Source of the DNA: CADCWN01 sp039810045
GTDB lineage: Bacteria; Chloroflexota; Chloroflexia; Thermomicrobiales; CADCWN01
Assembly (NCBI GenBank): GCA_039810045.1
Contig: JBDHWF010000164.1
Location: 1-7,386 of the forward strand
DNA length: 7,386 nucleotides
Reading direction: 5' to 3'
Shown: piece after piece, positions 6,318 to 7,386 of the stretch
Numbering within the stretch: the stretch's first letter is position 1
Layout: every line of letters begins with the position of its first letter
Notes under the pieces: model-generated
What the model saw: only the letters and a program-made list of their open reading frames with translations
What the model was told of the DNA's origin: nothing
Database searches by the model: none
Made by a program: the position numbers and the translations under genes

Positions 6318-7079
6318 TTAGCGACGCCACCATGATCGTGGCTGTTTTGCTTCCTGCGTCAACGTGGCGAGGACAGTAGGCAGGGTCGCGAGGTCACCAA
6401 TCGTGGCTGCCGCTCGATTATCGGGTTGGGCCAGCGTTAGCTCGGTTGAGGCATACCAGATCGCCCGCATGCCAGCGCGACCAGCCCCTTCCACATCGAA
6501 GCGATACGAATCACCGACATGAATAGCTTCATCAGCGCGCACCCCCAGCGCATTGAGCGCCGCTTGGTAGATTGCGGGATGCGATTTGTAATAGCCACTC
6601 GACGCCGAAGTGATGATCGTACTGAAGGCAGCATGAACTCCAAACTGCTCCAGTGTCCAATCGAGAAACGGATGATAGACCGCGCTCGATACGACCCCCA
6701 GGCGCAAGCCCTGTTGTTGCAAAACGCCGATCGCCTCGATCACGCCAGGAATCGGCGCTGCTTCATCGAGCGCTTCACGCATCAGTTCTTCGATTGCTGC
6801 TTCTACCGTCGCTGCTGGAATGCTGAGACCCAGTGTATCAATCGTTGCCAGCGCACAATCAACAGCATCGCGCTCGACTCCTGAAGTCATAACGCCTTGC
6901 CGCAACAGGCGATAAGCGGCCCGCGCCCGTTCAGCGATTGCCTCATCGGACTGCACAATGCCACGCTCGTGCAATAGCCGCAACACGGCTGGCACCAGTT
7001 CCCGAATTTCCAGGGCAAACCAACGGTCACAACGGGCAATAGTATTGTGAAAATCGAGCGTCACCGCCTGCAAAGCCAC
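6318..7079 (-). CDS. HAD-superfamily hydrolase with altered motif I
   Basis: This 253-residue protein has the haloacid dehalogenase fold, whose members are mostly small-molecule phosphatases working through a phospho-aspartate. Motif I is LDFHNT with nucleophile Asp9; His11 stands where phosphatases have the second, acid/base Asp. A helical C1-type cap spans about 15-108. Motif II is VVSSA (129-133). Motif III is Lys165 in YYKSHPAIY, a common variant of the K-P-x-P-x-I segment. Motif IV is HVGDSYRFDVEGA (187-199) with Asp190 and Asp195, followed by GAGRAGMRAIWY, as in the gph/YjjG-like group. The length is normal. The GTG start has GGAGG six bases upstream. It is divergent from lexA, with about 180 bases between the two genes. 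The substrate is unknown. The His at position 11 leaves phosphatase activity open: dehalogenase-type members also lack that Asp. Confidence 0.88.
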   Translation of the reverse strand: MALQAVTLDFHNTIARCDRWFALEIRELVPAVLRLLHERGIVQSDEAIAERARAAYRLLRQGVMTSGVERDAVDCALATIDTLGLSIPAATVEAAIEELMREALDEAAPIPGVIEAIGVLQQQGLRLGVVSSAVYHPFLDWTLEQFGVHAAFSTIITSASSGYYKSHPAIYQAALNALGVRADEAIHVGDSYRFDVEGAGRAGMRAIWYASTELTLAQPDNRAAATIGDLATLPTVLATLTQEAKQPRSWWRR

Positions 7080-7175
7080 GATCCGCCTCCTCGCCTTTCA
7101 CGATCATTGACCCTTCTGAATCGCGGCAATCGCCGATCACAGCGTACGAATGCCAAAAATACTGGCTTTACCCTA

Positions 7176-7204
7176 TTGACAGAACATATGTTCTAATCTA
7201 TACT
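7176..7204 (+). promoter_or_regulatory. Consensus promoter of lexA
   Basis: The -35 box TTGACA (7176-7181) is perfect and the -10 box TATACT (7199-7204) differs at one base, with an ideal 17-base spacer. The LexA operator fills the first 12 bases of the spacer, so repressor binding would directly block RNA polymerase. Transcription should start near 7210-7212. Confidence 0.9.
7182..7193. promoter_or_regulatory. LexA operator (SOS box), perfect palindrome
   Basis: GAACATATGTTC is a perfect 12-bp palindrome of the GAAC-N4-GTTC form known for Bacillus-type LexA. It starts immediately after the -35 box of the lexA promoter. This is the expected autoregulatory site and independently supports the lexA call. 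It could also influence the divergent HAD gene. Confidence 0.88.
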
Positions 7205-7206
7205 GC

Positions 7207-7220
7207 GAACATAGATGTTG
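7207..7220. promoter_or_regulatory. Second, wider-spaced LexA-like dyad
   Basis: GAACAT-AG-ATGTTG resembles the first operator with two bases inserted at the centre and one mismatched end; AACAT-AG-ATGTT is perfectly symmetric. It overlaps the predicted transcription start, with its centre 26 bases from that of the first box. The non-canonical spacing makes LexA binding uncertain: it may be a weak second operator, a half-site or a decayed one. Confidence 0.45.
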
Positions 7221-7243
7221 TACGGACGGCGATGAGCGGTCCA

Positions 7244-7251
7244 GAGAGGAG
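7244..7251 (+). promoter_or_regulatory. Ribosome-binding site of lexA
   Basis: GAGAGGAG lies seven bases before the ATG at 7259 and supports that start. Confidence 0.75.
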
Positions 7252-7258
7252 TCCCACC

Positions 7259-7386
7259 ATGGTCGACCAACTCACGGCCAAGCAGCGCGAAGTCTACCAT
7301 TTCATCCGCCAGTATGTGGGTTGGAATGGGTACGCGCCCACCGTGCGCGAAATTGCTGAGCACCTGACATTCCGCTCGACGAATAC
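7259..7386 (+). CDS. lexA: LexA repressor, N-terminal fragment (runs off the window)
   Basis: Only the first 42 residues are present, and they match the start of the LexA DNA-binding domain: LTAKQREVYHFIRQYV (5-20) forms helix 1, then GYAPTVREIAEHL (24-36) begins the winged helix-turn-helix with the family-typical G-Y-x-P-T-x-R-E-I pattern, followed by FRST. LexA represses DNA-damage genes and cleaves itself when stimulated by RecA filaments. The catalytic Ser-Lys domain lies beyond the window. The promoter contains a perfect GAAC-N4-GTTC operator, so autoregulation is well supported. Another LexA/HTH-type repressor without the peptidase domain is possible but unlikely given the operator. Confidence 0.92.
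   Translation, partial: MVDQLTAKQREVYHFIRQYVGWNGYAPTVREIAEHLTFRSTN

Noticed and set aside
1..7386. CRISPR array, tRNA or rRNA genes, insertion sequence, defence or toxin-antitoxin system
   Set aside because: I found no regularly spaced repeats, no T-loop/anticodon pattern, no transposase-like frame with terminal inverted repeats, and no paired small toxin-antitoxin genes. The recognisable genes are housekeeping or common accessory families.

Overview
The window is a stretch of ordinary bacterial chromosome of moderately high GC (mid-to-high fifties by eye). The organism is probably a member of the Chloroflexota or a related deep-branching lineage. That placement is an inference from three things: a prolyl-tRNA synthetase of the short archaeal/eukaryotic-like type with a C-terminal four-cysteine zinc domain, a LexA operator of the GAAC-N4-GTTC kind shared by Gram-positives and several other phyla, and the general protein style. 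No single marker fixes the taxon.

Layout, left to right. At 49-309 (+) is a small unrecognised ORF whose true start is uncertain. A well-formed sigma-70-type promoter (357-385) then drives a two-gene unit: a MarR-family regulator (419-916, GTG start) overlapped by 26 bases by a soluble bacterial cytochrome P450 (891-2255). The unit ends at a strong hairpin (2287-2321) shared with the convergent neighbour. On the minus strand, proS (4314-5795) is followed after 45 bases by an S9-family serine peptidase (2367-4268), so these two are probably co-transcribed. Upstream of proS lies about 520 bases without a convincing gene but with an unusual density of inverted repeats (5799-6317). Next, also on the minus strand, is a HAD-superfamily hydrolase (6318-7079, GTG start) whose first motif carries His where many members have the second Asp. 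The right edge holds the 5' end of lexA (7259 onward, +), divergent from the HAD gene. Its promoter is textbook: TTGACA, a 17-base spacer, TATACT, with a perfect LexA operator filling most of the spacer.

How the genes fit together. MarR and P450 look like a regulator with its target enzyme, probably autoregulated and responsive to the P450 substrate or a related small molecule. ProRS and the peptidase are housekeeping and catabolic functions sharing a transcript. LexA is the autoregulated SOS repressor.

The least explained signals are the structure-rich region upstream of proS and an exact 20-base direct repeat (63-82 and 6254-6273) whose two copies bracket most of the window. I saw no mobile element, CRISPR array, tRNA, rRNA or defence system, and I do not claim a novel system here. 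The two non-coding signals are the places to look.
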